Positions 22,550-30,688 of a stretch of 41,911 nt of DNA are shown piece after piece. The translations under genes and the position numbers were made by a program. Source of the DNA: Roseomonas sp. GC11 (GTDB lineage: Bacteria; Pseudomonadota; Alphaproteobacteria; Acetobacterales; Acetobacteraceae); contig NZ_JANFNY010000044.1 in the NCBI RefSeq assembly GCF_024437745.1, positions 1-41,911 on the forward strand, read 5' to 3'. The notes under the pieces were generated by a model, which had not been told where the DNA came from, ran no database searches, and saw nothing but the letters and a program-made list of their open reading frames with translations. The first letter of the stretch is position 1, and the number at the start of each line of letters is the position of its first letter.

Positions 22550-23491
22550 GTGGTGAAGATCCTGGTGAAGTCCGGTGGCCTGGCGGCTGTGCCCGAGTGG
22601 CGCGCCGCGCTGTCGGCGATCGACCCCCGCTTCTCGGCCCATTGGTGGCAGGATGAGAGCGTCCGCCCCGAAGAGGTGGATTACGTCGTGGTGTGGGAGC
22701 CGGAGCCGGGCTGGCTGGCGACCCTGCCGAATCTGCGGGTGGTGTTCTCCTCCGCCGCCGGGGTGGACCACATCACGCGCGACCCCTCCTGGCCGCGCCA
22801 CCTGCCGCTGGTGCGCATGGGCGGCGATGCCGTCTCCCAGCGCATGGGCGAGTTCATTTCCTGGTCCTGCCTCTCCCTGCTGCGCGACGCGCGGCATTAC
22901 GCGCTGTCGCAGGCGCAGCGGGTGTGGGCGCCGAAGGAGGTGCCCTTCACCGCGCGGGAGCGGCGCGTGGGCATCATGGGCCTTGGCAACCTGGGCAGCC
23001 AGGCGGCGAAGATGCTCCAGGGCCTGGGCTTCCAGGTGCAGGGCTGGGCGCGCTCGCGCAAGGAGCTGCCGGGCGTCGTCAGCTTCGCCGGGGCGGCGGA
23101 ACTGCCGGCCTTCCTGGCCAGCACGGATATCCTGGTCTGCCTGCTGCCCTCCACGCCGGAGACCAACGGGCTGATCAACGCCGCCCTGCTGGCGCAACTG
23201 CCGGCCGGGGCCGCGCTGGTCAATGCCGGGCGCGGCGCGCATCTGGTGATCCCGGACCTGCTGGCGGCGCTCGACTCGGGCCATCTGGCCAGCGCGGTGC
23301 TCGATGTCTTCCCGGAGGAGCCGCTGGCGGCGGAAAGCCCGCTCTGGGCGCATCCGAAGATCATCGTCACGCCGCACGCCGCCTCGCTGCCCAGCCGGGC
23401 GGAGCGGGCGCGCTATGTCGCCGCCGCCATCGCCGATTTCGAGGCGGGCCGGCCGCTGCCCAATCTCTACGACCACGCCCGAGGCTATTGA
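22550..23491 (+). CDS. D-isomer 2-hydroxyacid dehydrogenase (GhrA-like)
   Basis: A 313-residue NAD(P)-dependent reductase of the glyoxylate/hydroxypyruvate reductase A type. Landmarks are FSSAAGVDHI in the substrate domain, the Rossmann motif VGIMGLGNLGSQAA (residues 140-153), NAGRG with the catalytic Arg, VFPEEPL with the Glu, and TPHAAS with the catalytic His. It probably interconverts glyoxylate and glycolate or related 2-keto and 2-hydroxy acids. It starts GTG-GTG at 22550/22553 after AGAGGG. Its TGA shares one base with the ATG of the aldolase-like gene, so the two are coupled. Confidence 0.88.
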   Translation: MVKILVKSGGLAAVPEWRAALSAIDPRFSAHWWQDESVRPEEVDYVVVWEPEPGWLATLPNLRVVFSSAAGVDHITRDPSWPRHLPLVRMGGDAVSQRMGEFISWSCLSLLRDARHYALSQAQRVWAPKEVPFTARERRVGIMGLGNLGSQAAKMLQGLGFQVQGWARSRKELPGVVSFAGAAELPAFLASTDILVCLLPSTPETNGLINAALLAQLPAGAALVNAGRGAHLVIPDLLAALDSGHLASAVLDVFPEEPLAAESPLWAHPKIIVTPHAASLPSRAERARYVAAAIADFEAGRPLPNLYDHARGY

Positions 23492-24261
23492 TGGCCCTGC
23501 CCCCGCCCCCCGTCCGCCCCGACCCCGCCCGCCCGCTGACCGAGCGGGAACTGCGCGAGGACCTCGCCTGCGCCTACCGGCTGCTGGCGCATTTCGGGAT
23601 GACGGATCTCGTCTACACCCATCTCTCGGTGCGCGTGCCGGGGGAGGGGCATCGCTTCCTGGTCAATCCCTACGGGCTGATGTTCGAGGAGATCACCGCC
23701 TCCTCCCTGGTGGTGGTGGATGCCGAGGGCGCGCCGCTGCAGCAGACGAGCTGGCCGGTGAACCCGGCCGGCTTCGTCATTCACTCCGCCGTGCACCGCG
23801 CGGTGGAGCGGGCGCAGTGCGTGATGCACACCCACACCCTGGCCGGCATGACCATCGCCGCCCAGGCGGGCGGGCTGCTGCCGCTCAACCAGATGAGCAT
23901 GGAACTGCACGACCGCGTGGCCATCCATGAGTACGAAGGCATCGCCGCCGACGACAACATGGAGGAGCGCGACCGCATCGTGCGCGACCTGGGTGACAGG
24001 CCCTGCCTGATCCTGCGCCACCACGGGCTGCTGACCATCGGCCGCACGGTGGGGGAAGCGTTTTACTGGATGTATTATCTGGAACAGGCCTGCCGCATCC
24101 AGGCGGCGGCCCAGGCGACCGGCGCCCCCCTGGCCATGCCGCCGCTGGAGGTGGTGCAGCGGGTGCGCGCCCAGGCGGCGGACTCGCCGGTGAAGGGCTG
24201 GCTGCCCTGGCAGGCGCTGAAGCGGAAGATGGACCGGGAACAGCCGGGATACCGCGACTGA
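23491..24261 (+). CDS. Class II aldolase/adducin-family protein (1)
   Basis: A 256-residue member of the class II aldolase fold. The metal site is visible as MHTHTLAG (HxH), with the third His in ILRHHGLLTIG. The position where fuculose-aldolase enzymes have the catalytic Glu reads PVNPAGFVIHS here, without a Glu, as in many adducin-like members, so aldolase activity is not assured. It is coupled to a hydroxyacid dehydrogenase, which fits a hydroxy-acid pathway. A clear paralogue lies at 26333-27109. Confidence 0.85.
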   Translation: MALPPPPVRPDPARPLTERELREDLACAYRLLAHFGMTDLVYTHLSVRVPGEGHRFLVNPYGLMFEEITASSLVVVDAEGAPLQQTSWPVNPAGFVIHSAVHRAVERAQCVMHTHTLAGMTIAAQAGGLLPLNQMSMELHDRVAIHEYEGIAADDNMEERDRIVRDLGDRPCLILRHHGLLTIGRTVGEAFYWMYYLEQACRIQAAAQATGAPLAMPPLEVVQRVRAQAADSPVKGWLPWQALKRKMDREQPGYRD

Positions 24262-24270
24262 GAAAGAGGA

Positions 24271-24327
24271 GCGGGGGCGCCGCCCCCCCACCCCCGCCGG
24301 GGAGGCAGGGCCTCCCCGGACCCCGCC
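24271..24327. repeat. Second GC-rich intergenic repeat
   Basis: Contains a perfect 10-bp stem CCGGGGAGGC (24297-24306) / GCCTCCCCGG (24310-24319) with an AGG loop, flanked by C-rich sequence. The reverse complement of most of it recurs at 41851-41890. It lies directly after the aldolase gene and next to a fragment of the first repeat family. Confidence 0.8.
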
Positions 24328-24377
24328 TTCAGTCTGGCGTCCCGCTTGGACGGGAGACGGCGGCAGCCTGAAAAAAA
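24328..24377 (+). repeat. Intergenic repeat, B hairpin only
   Basis: TTCAG, then GCGTCCCG facing CGGGAGACG, then GCGGCAGCCTGAA. The stop codon of the lone binding-protein gene follows at once (24378). No A or C hairpin. Confidence 0.8.
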
Positions 24378-26024
24378 TTATTTTTTCTCGACGTTCCAGA
24401 ACACCGGCACCGTGGCCGGCAGCAATCCGCTGAGCGTGGCGCGCCAGGCGGCATTGGTGCGGAACTGCCCGGCATTGATATAGGGCAGCACCTCCGTCGC
24501 GCGGGCCTGCACCGCGTCCAGCAGCGCGGCGCGCTTCGCCGGGTCGGCCTCCTCCCACCAGGCGCGGCGCAGCTCTTCCAGCTTCGCGTCGCAGGGCCAG
24601 CCGGGCAGGCCACCCTCGCAGGGGCTGGCCAGGAAGAGGTTGGAGAGCGGGCTGCCCGCATCCAGCGCATTGGCGATGGTGACGAAGAGGTTCCACCCGC
24701 CCTGTTCCGGCGCCTCCCGCTTGTTGCGGCGGACGGTGACGCTCGCCCAGTCCAGCGTCACCACATCCACGTTGAAGCCGGCGCGCTTCATCTGCTCCGC
24801 CAGCACCAGGGTGGCGCCATTGTTCAGCGGCAGGTCGGCGCCGTTGAGGAAGACCACCGGCCGCCCGTCATAGCCGGCCTCGCGCAGCATGGCGCGGAGG
24901 CGGGTGGTGTCCGGGTTCCGCAGGCCGGTGGCGCCGGCGGCGCTCTCCAGCGGCGTGCCGCACATGAAATAGGCCGGGCAGAAGGCGATCTGGTCCTCCG
25001 CCGGGATGCCCATGCCCTGGAGCACTTCCTTCTGGTCGATCGCCTGTAGCAGCGCCTGGCGCAGGCGCGGGTCGTTGAAGGGCGGCTGGCTGTGGTTCAG
25101 CCGCAGCCAGGCCATGCTGCCCACCGGGTTGATCAGCCCCACCGTCACGCCGCGCGCCCGGCGCAGCATGGGCAGCAGGTCCGGCGCCGGGTGCTCGACA
25201 AAGTCGATCTCGCCATTGGCCAGGGCGCTGGCGGCGGTGGCGGCATCGGGCATGGCCAGCCACTCGACGCGCTCCACCTTCACCACCTTGCCGCCGGCCA
25301 GGCCATCCGCCGGCTCGGGCCGCGGGCGATAGGCGGGGTTGCGGCGATAGACCGCGCGGTCCCCCACCCGCCAGTTCTCGCGCTCCATGATGAAGGGGCC
25401 GGAGCCGGTGGGGTCGGTGATGGCGGTGGTGGCCGGGGTGGCGGCGATGCGCTCGGGCATCACGAACAGCGCGCTGGCGGTGGGGCGGGCCAGCGCCTCC
25501 GTCACCAGCCCGAAGGGGCGGGAGAGGGTGAGGGTGAAGCTGCGCGCATCCTCCACCTCCAGCGCGGCGGTGGCGGCGGCCAGGGCCTTGCCCACCACGT
25601 CGCGCTGCGCCCAGCGGCGGATGGAGGCCACGGCATCGGCCGCGCGCACGGGCGTGCCGTCATGGAAGGCCAGCCCCTCGCGCAGGGTGAAGCGCCAGCG
25701 CAGCCCGTCCTCGGAGCGGGTGACGCTCTCCACCATCTGCGGCCGCGCCACGCCCTGGCTGTCGAGGGCGAAGAGCTGGTCATAGACCATGAAGCCGTGG
25801 TTGCGGACGAAGGCGGCGGTGGAGAGCACCGGGTCGATGCTGGTCAGCTCGCTGCTGAGCACGACGCGCAGCGTCCCGGCAGGAGCAGGAGCGGGGGCCT
25901 GGGCGCGCGCCGCCGGGGCGAGGGGCGCGGCGGCGAGGGCGGCGCCGGCGCAGGCCGCCAGCAGGGCGCGGCGCAGCGTGGCGGGGAAGCGCTCGGACAC
26001 GCTCTGGAGCACGCTCTGAAACAC
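24378..26024 (-). CDS. Orphan ABC binding protein, family 5 (1)
   Basis: A 548-residue SBP_bac_5 protein. The signal region is unusually long: about 18 residues before the twin-Arg and hydrophobic core LRRALLAACAGAALAAAPLA, with ARA|Q as cleavage site. The mature domain shows RPQMVESVTRSEDGLRWRFTLREGLAFHDG-type sequence and SGPFIMERENW. Overall it resembles the binding protein at 40235-41818 (shared RNHGF/Y-VYD, GGK-V, EQGGW segments). GTG at 26024 has AGGAAGG about ten bases upstream. A closer ATG at 26034 is out of frame, and the first codons contain a near-duplication (CAGAGCGTG twice), so the true N-terminus is uncertain. No permease or ATPase gene is adjacent. Confidence 0.85.
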   Translation of the reverse strand: MFQSVLQSVSERFPATLRRALLAACAGAALAAAPLAPAARAQAPAPAPAGTLRVVLSSELTSIDPVLSTAAFVRNHGFMVYDQLFALDSQGVARPQMVESVTRSEDGLRWRFTLREGLAFHDGTPVRAADAVASIRRWAQRDVVGKALAAATAALEVEDARSFTLTLSRPFGLVTEALARPTASALFVMPERIAATPATTAITDPTGSGPFIMERENWRVGDRAVYRRNPAYRPRPEPADGLAGGKVVKVERVEWLAMPDAATAASALANGEIDFVEHPAPDLLPMLRRARGVTVGLINPVGSMAWLRLNHSQPPFNDPRLRQALLQAIDQKEVLQGMGIPAEDQIAFCPAYFMCGTPLESAAGATGLRNPDTTRLRAMLREAGYDGRPVVFLNGADLPLNNGATLVLAEQMKRAGFNVDVVTLDWASVTVRRNKREAPEQGGWNLFVTIANALDAGSPLSNLFLASPCEGGLPGWPCDAKLEELRRAWWEEADPAKRAALLDAVQARATEVLPYINAGQFRTNAAWRATLSGLLPATVPVFWNVEKK

Positions 26025-26332
26025 GGGGCTTCATCCTTCCTGTCGGTGGGCGGAGGATGGCAAGAAGCGCGCCAGCGCGGCAAAATCCCCGGCGGAATCC
26101 CGGGCGGGGTTGTTGCGCTGACGTTTTTCCCAGGCTATGGCTTGGAAGTATCGCAGGGCGCGCGGTGGCCGCGCGCTGCGATGCCACCCCTGCCCGCAGG
26201 AAGGGCGGGGAAGGCAGGGTTTTGCCTGGGGCACGGGCAAGGCGGTTTTTGCTGCGCCGCAAAGCTGCATGCGCATGGTTGACGCGCTTTCCCCCGGCTG
26301 ATGACATTCCCTCAACCTGAGGGAGTTCGGTC
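26025..26332. promoter_or_regulatory. Divergent control region of the binding protein and the catabolic operon
   Basis: 308 bp between two start codons. On the plus strand TTGCGC (26113-26118), 17 bases, TATGGC (26136-26141) is a possible promoter. Nearer the plus-strand gene is a hairpin CCCTCA-ACC-TGAGGG (26309-26323) that contains its GAGGGA ribosome-binding site. A near-palindrome TTTGCTGCGCCGCAAA lies at about 26248-26263. No gene is seen here. Confidence 0.4.
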
Positions 26333-27109
26333 ATGAACATCGCCACCCCGCCCGCGCGCATCGCCTGCTCCGAGGAGGAATGGCGCGTCCGCTGCGACCT
26401 CGCGGCGCTCTACCGGCTGGTCGCGCATTTCCGCATGACGGATTTCATCTACACCCACATCAGCGCGCGCGTGCCGGGGCCGGAGCACCACTTCCTCATC
26501 AACAAGTATGGCGTGCTGTTCGAGGAGATGCGCGCCTCCGACCTCGTGAAGATCGACCTGCACGGCAATGTCGTGGAGGAGGCGCCGGAGTCGAAGCCGG
26601 TGAACGCGGCGGGCTTCACCATCCATTCCGCCCTGCACATGGCGCGGGAGGATGCGGTGTGCGTGGTGCACACCCACACCGCCGCCGGCATCGCGGTCTC
26701 CGCCCAGAAGCACGGGCTGCTGCCGATCAGCCAGCACGCGCTGAAGTTCTACGGCCACCTCGCCTATCACGGCTATGAGGGCATCGCCCTCGACCTCGAC
26801 GAGCGCGAGCGGCTGGTGGCCGATCTCGGCCAGCACCGCGCGATGATCCTGCGCAACCACGGCCTGCTGGTCACGGGGCGCAGCATCCCCGAGGCCTTCA
26901 ACATGATCTACTACCTGGAGCGCGCCTGCCAGGCGCAGGTCGCCGCCCTCTCGGGCGGGGCGGAGCTGGTGCTGCCGCCGGAGGAGGTGCGGCTGAAGAC
27001 CGCCGCGCAGTTCAACGGCGACCCGAAGAAATCTCTGGAGCACAGCGAATGGGCCTGGGCCTCCGCCCTGCGCCTGATCGAGGGCAGCAAGTCGGACTGG
27101 CGCCAGTGA
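26333..27109 (+). CDS. Class II aldolase/adducin-family protein (2)
   Basis: A 258-residue paralogue of the protein at 23491-24261, sharing MTDFIYTHISARVPG, VVHTHTAAG (metal HxH), ILRNHGLLVTG and the C-terminal layout. It too has PVNAAGFTIHS without the classical catalytic Glu. First gene of the long plus-strand operon that continues through two amidohydrolases and a complete Dpp-type importer, so it probably acts on the imported compound or its breakdown product. The ATG lies behind a hairpin holding the ribosome-binding site. Confidence 0.86.
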   Translation: MNIATPPARIACSEEEWRVRCDLAALYRLVAHFRMTDFIYTHISARVPGPEHHFLINKYGVLFEEMRASDLVKIDLHGNVVEEAPESKPVNAAGFTIHSALHMAREDAVCVVHTHTAAGIAVSAQKHGLLPISQHALKFYGHLAYHGYEGIALDLDERERLVADLGQHRAMILRNHGLLVTGRSIPEAFNMIYYLERACQAQVAALSGGAELVLPPEEVRLKTAAQFNGDPKKSLEHSEWAWASALRLIEGSKSDWRQ

Positions 27110-28806
27110 GTGCACAGACGGTGAGCGCAGGGATGGGGGGCGCCGACCTCCTCCTCACCGGGCGGATCTTCCGCGGCCTGGAGGGCGGCTTCGCCGAGGC
27201 GCTGGCGGTGAAGGATGGCCGTGTCCTGGCCGTCGGCACGGCGGCGGAGGTGGCGCCGCTGGCCGGCGCCGCCACGCGCCGCGTCGATCTCGACGGGCGT
27301 GTCGCCATCCCGGCCTTCAACGAAGCGCATATGCACCTGCTGCCCTATGGCCTCGGCCTCGCGCAGGTGAATCTGCGGGCGGAGGAGGTGCGCACGCTGG
27401 ACGAGGTGCTGTCGCGCCTCGCCGCCGCCGCGCGCGGCACGCCGAAGGGCGGCTGGATCCTCGGCCGCGGCTATGACCATGGCGAGCTGGATATCGGCCG
27501 CCACCCGCTGGCGGAGGAGCTGGACCGCGCGGTGCCGGACCATCCGGTGCTGATCACCCGCACCTGCGGGCATGTGGCGGTGGCCAATACGGCGGCGATG
27601 AAGCTCGCCGGCGTCAGCCACAACACGCCCGACCCGGAGGGCGGCGCCATCGAGCGCCGGGGCGGCCGGCTGACCGGCCTGTTCCAGGAACGCGCCATGC
27701 GGCTGATCCGCGACATCATCCCCGCGCCCTCCGAGGCGCGGATGGTGGACGCCATCGAGGCGGCCGGGCGCAACCTGGCCGCGCTCGGCTTCGCCTCGGC
27801 CAGCGACATGAATGTGGGCATGACGGCGGGCCTCGCCGAGATCGCCGCCTATCGCCGCGCGGAGGCCGAGGGCCGCCTGCTGCAGCGCATGTGGCAGGTG
27901 CTGGCGGGCAACCCGGAGGGCATCGCCGCCGCCGCCTGGGAGGCGGGGCTGCGCCCGAATGTCTGCGCGGGGCCGACGGCGGAGGCGCTGCTGGCCTGGG
28001 GCGCGGTGAAGGTCTTCGGCGATGGCTCGGCCGGCGGGCTGACCGCCGCCTTCTTCGACCCCTATCTGGAGAGCGCCGGCGGCGGCACGGGGATTTTCTG
28101 CTTCCCCGACGCGACCATGCACGCCCTGCTCCGCACCTATCACGAACAGGGCTGGCAGCTCGACATCCACGCCATCGGCGATGCGGCGATCGAGCAGGTG
28201 CTGGCGGGGATGGAGGCGGCGGACAGCGCGGCGCATCCCATCGCCGGGCGGCGCCACCGCATCGAGCATTGCGGCTTCCTCCATGCCGGCCAGCGGCGGC
28301 GCATGCTGCGCCACGGCATCCTGCCCGTGCCGCAGCCGGTCTTCATGTATGAGTTCGGCGATCTCTACGTGAAGAATCTCGGCCTGGAGCGCGCCGAGGT
28401 GGCCTATCCGATGAAGACCTGGCTGGAGGAGGGGCACCACCCCGCCGCCTCCTCGGACAGCCCGGTCTGCACGGTGGACCCCTTCATCAACCTCTACAGC
28501 ATGGTCACGCGGCGGACCAACCGCGGCACGGTGCTGGGCGCGGCCGAGGCGCTGACGCCCGAGCAGGCGGTGCACTGCTACACCTGGTGCGGCGCGCACA
28601 GCCAGTTCGCCGAGGCCGAGCGCGGCACGCTGGAGCCGGGCATGCAGGCCGATATCGCCATCCTCTCGCGCGATATTTTCGCCTGTGCGCCGGAGGAGAT
28701 TCTCGCGACGCAGGCGGATCTCACCTTCCGCGGCGGCCGCGCGATCTTCGACCGCCACGGCGAGGCCGCCTCCCTGGCCTCCCCCCTGGCTGGCGCGGCG
28801 GACTGA
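27106..28806 (+). CDS. YtcJ-like amidohydrolase
   Basis: A 566-residue metal-dependent amidohydrolase. The metal motif is FNEAHMHLL (HxH) after an N-terminal beta sandwich (LLLTGRIFRGLEGGFAEALAV). Further ligands are DIHAIGDAAI with its His and RIEHCGFLH; the C-terminal Asp is in PAASSDSPV. This pattern is the YtcJ branch (amide or ester hydrolysis; substrate unknown). The start could be GTG 27106 (GTGA overlap with the previous stop), GTG 27121 or ATG 27133; none has a strong ribosome-binding site, so the overlap is preferred. Confidence 0.85.
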   Translation: MSAQTVSAGMGGADLLLTGRIFRGLEGGFAEALAVKDGRVLAVGTAAEVAPLAGAATRRVDLDGRVAIPAFNEAHMHLLPYGLGLAQVNLRAEEVRTLDEVLSRLAAAARGTPKGGWILGRGYDHGELDIGRHPLAEELDRAVPDHPVLITRTCGHVAVANTAAMKLAGVSHNTPDPEGGAIERRGGRLTGLFQERAMRLIRDIIPAPSEARMVDAIEAAGRNLAALGFASASDMNVGMTAGLAEIAAYRRAEAEGRLLQRMWQVLAGNPEGIAAAAWEAGLRPNVCAGPTAEALLAWGAVKVFGDGSAGGLTAAFFDPYLESAGGGTGIFCFPDATMHALLRTYHEQGWQLDIHAIGDAAIEQVLAGMEAADSAAHPIAGRRHRIEHCGFLHAGQRRRMLRHGILPVPQPVFMYEFGDLYVKNLGLERAEVAYPMKTWLEEGHHPAASSDSPVCTVDPFINLYSMVTRRTNRGTVLGAAEALTPEQAVHCYTWCGAHSQFAEAERGTLEPGMQADIAILSRDIFACAPEEILATQADLTFRGGRAIFDRHGEAASLASPLAGAAD

Positions 28807-28810
28807 GCCC

Positions 28811-29752
28811 ATGCTGCGCCACGTCCTGCAGCGCCTGCTGACGACGATCCCGGTGATGCTCGGGGTGCTGCTGATCGGCTTCCTGCTGATGCAGGTGGTG
28901 CCGAACGACCCCGCCATCGTCCGCGCCGGCCCCACCGCCACGGCGGAGCTGGTGCAGGAAATCCGCCGTGAACTGGGGCTGGACCAGCCGCTCTACGTGC
29001 AGTTCGGCATCTATCTCTGGCGGCTGCTGCAGGGCGATCTGGGCGTCTCCATCATCAACAATGTCGCGGTGACGCAGGAGCTCGCCGGCACCATCGGCCC
29101 GACGCTGGAGCTGATGTTCGCCTCGCTCTTCTGGTCCATCCCCATCGGCATCGCCATGGGCACCATCGCCGCCTACTGGCGCGGCTCGCTGCTGGACCGC
29201 GCGGTGACGGCGTTTTCCGTCGCCGGCGGCTCGGTGCCGGTGTTCTTCCTCGGCCTGATGCTGATCTGGTATGTCGGCTTCCAGTGGCAGCTGCTGCCCT
29301 TCACCGGGCGCGGCGGGCCGCTCTGGACGCTGGAGGGCTGGCAGTCCATCGCCCTGCCGGCGCTGACGCTGGGCGGCACCTTCATCGCCCCCGTCGCGCG
29401 CATGACGCGCACCGCCGTGCTGGAGGTGCTGGGCGCCGAGCATGTCCGCACCGCCCGCGCCAAGGGCCTCTCCGAGCACGCCGTGGTGCTGCACCACGCG
29501 CTGCGCAACGCGCTGATCCCCGTCGTCACGCTGATCGGGCTGCAGATCGGCTTCCTGCTCGGCGGCGCCGTGGTCACCGAGACGGTGTTCTCCTGGCCGG
29601 GCGTCGGGCGGCTGGCGGTGGGGGCCATCCTCTCCTCCGACTTCCCGATGGCGCAGGGGACGATCATCGTGCTCTCGCTCGGCTTCATCATCGTCAATCT
29701 GGTGGTCGATGTGCTCTATGCCGCGCTCGATCCGCGCATGCGGGGGGGCTGA
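28811..29752 (+). CDS. Peptide-type ABC importer permease (DppB-like)
   Basis: A 313-residue inner-membrane permease: N-terminal membrane segment LLTTIPVMLGVLLIGFLLM, hallmark VVPNDPAIV, LGLDQPLYVQF, the coupling loop VRTARAKGLSEHAVVLHHALRNA, and VVTETVFSWPGVGRL. The ATG is four bases after the stop of the amidohydrolase gene. It pairs with the DppC-like protein downstream. Confidence 0.92.
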   Translation: MLRHVLQRLLTTIPVMLGVLLIGFLLMQVVPNDPAIVRAGPTATAELVQEIRRELGLDQPLYVQFGIYLWRLLQGDLGVSIINNVAVTQELAGTIGPTLELMFASLFWSIPIGIAMGTIAAYWRGSLLDRAVTAFSVAGGSVPVFFLGLMLIWYVGFQWQLLPFTGRGGPLWTLEGWQSIALPALTLGGTFIAPVARMTRTAVLEVLGAEHVRTARAKGLSEHAVVLHHALRNALIPVVTLIGLQIGFLLGGAVVTETVFSWPGVGRLAVGAILSSDFPMAQGTIIVLSLGFIIVNLVVDVLYAALDPRMRGG

Positions 29753-29773
29753 GCCTTGTCCGGGAGCAACGCC

Positions 29774-30649
29774 ATGGCCGCGCCGACCGCCGCCCCCGCC
29801 GCCGCCGCCCCGCCGCGCCGGCCGGGCCTGATGAAGCGCCTGCTGCGCGAGCCGGTGGCGGCCCTCGCCTTCCTGGTGGTGGCGCTGCTGGTGGGCGCCG
29901 CCCTCCTCGCGCCCTGGCTGGCGCCGACCGACCCCTTCGACAACAACCTGGGCGCCGCCATGGCGGTGCCGGGCACGCCGGGCCTGCCGCTCGGCGCCGA
30001 CAGCCAGGGGCGGGACATGATCACCCGCCTGCTCTTCGGCCTGCGCATCACGCTGATGATGGGCCTCGCCGCGGTGCTGCTGGGCGGCCTCGGCGGGGCG
30101 GTGGTGGGCTTCGCCGCCGCTTTCTACAGCCGCGTGGACGGGCTGCTGATGCGGCTGATGGATGTGCTGCTCTCCTTCCCGGCCATCCTCTTCGGCCTCG
30201 CCATCGCCGCCATCCTGGGGCCGGGGATCCCGGCCGTGGTGCTCGCCCTCTCGGTGGCCACCGTGCCGCTGATGGCGCGCATCGTGCGTGGCGCCGCGCT
30301 GGTGGTGATGCGCCAGGACTATATCGAGGCCGCCCGCGCCACCGGCATGAGCGATGCCCGGCTGATCCTGCGCCACCTGGCGCCCAACTGCCTCTCGCCG
30401 GTCTTCGTCTTCGCCACGCTGCGCTTCGGGCAGGTCATCCTGCTCGGCTCGGCGCTGTCCTTCCTCGGCCTCGGCGCGCAGCCGCCGGTGGCGGAACTGG
30501 GGGCGATGGCCTCGGAGGGGCGCAACTTCCTGTTCTTCGCGCCGCATATCGCGGTCATCCCCTGCGGGCTGATCTTCGTGGTGGTGCTGGCCTTCAACCT
30601 GCTGGGGGACGCGCTGCGCGACGCGCTCGACCCGCGGCTTCGTGTCTGA
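29774..30649 (+). CDS. Peptide-type ABC importer permease (DppC-like)
   Basis: A 291-residue permease with an Ala/Pro-rich cytoplasmic N-terminus, a membrane segment near residues 30-50, PLGADSQGRDMITRLLFGLR, the coupling loop YIEAARATGMSDARLILRHLAP, and SFLGLGAQPPVAELG. ATG at 29774 has GGAG seven bases upstream and is preferred to the TTG at 29756. Confidence 0.92.
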   Translation: MAAPTAAPAAAAPPRRPGLMKRLLREPVAALAFLVVALLVGAALLAPWLAPTDPFDNNLGAAMAVPGTPGLPLGADSQGRDMITRLLFGLRITLMMGLAAVLLGGLGGAVVGFAAAFYSRVDGLLMRLMDVLLSFPAILFGLAIAAILGPGIPAVVLALSVATVPLMARIVRGAALVVMRQDYIEAARATGMSDARLILRHLAPNCLSPVFVFATLRFGQVILLGSALSFLGLGAQPPVAELGAMASEGRNFLFFAPHIAVIPCGLIFVVVLAFNLLGDALRDALDPRLRV

Positions 30650-30688
30650 CGCAAGACGGCCCGCCAAGGGCCCATGGGAGACGAGTGC

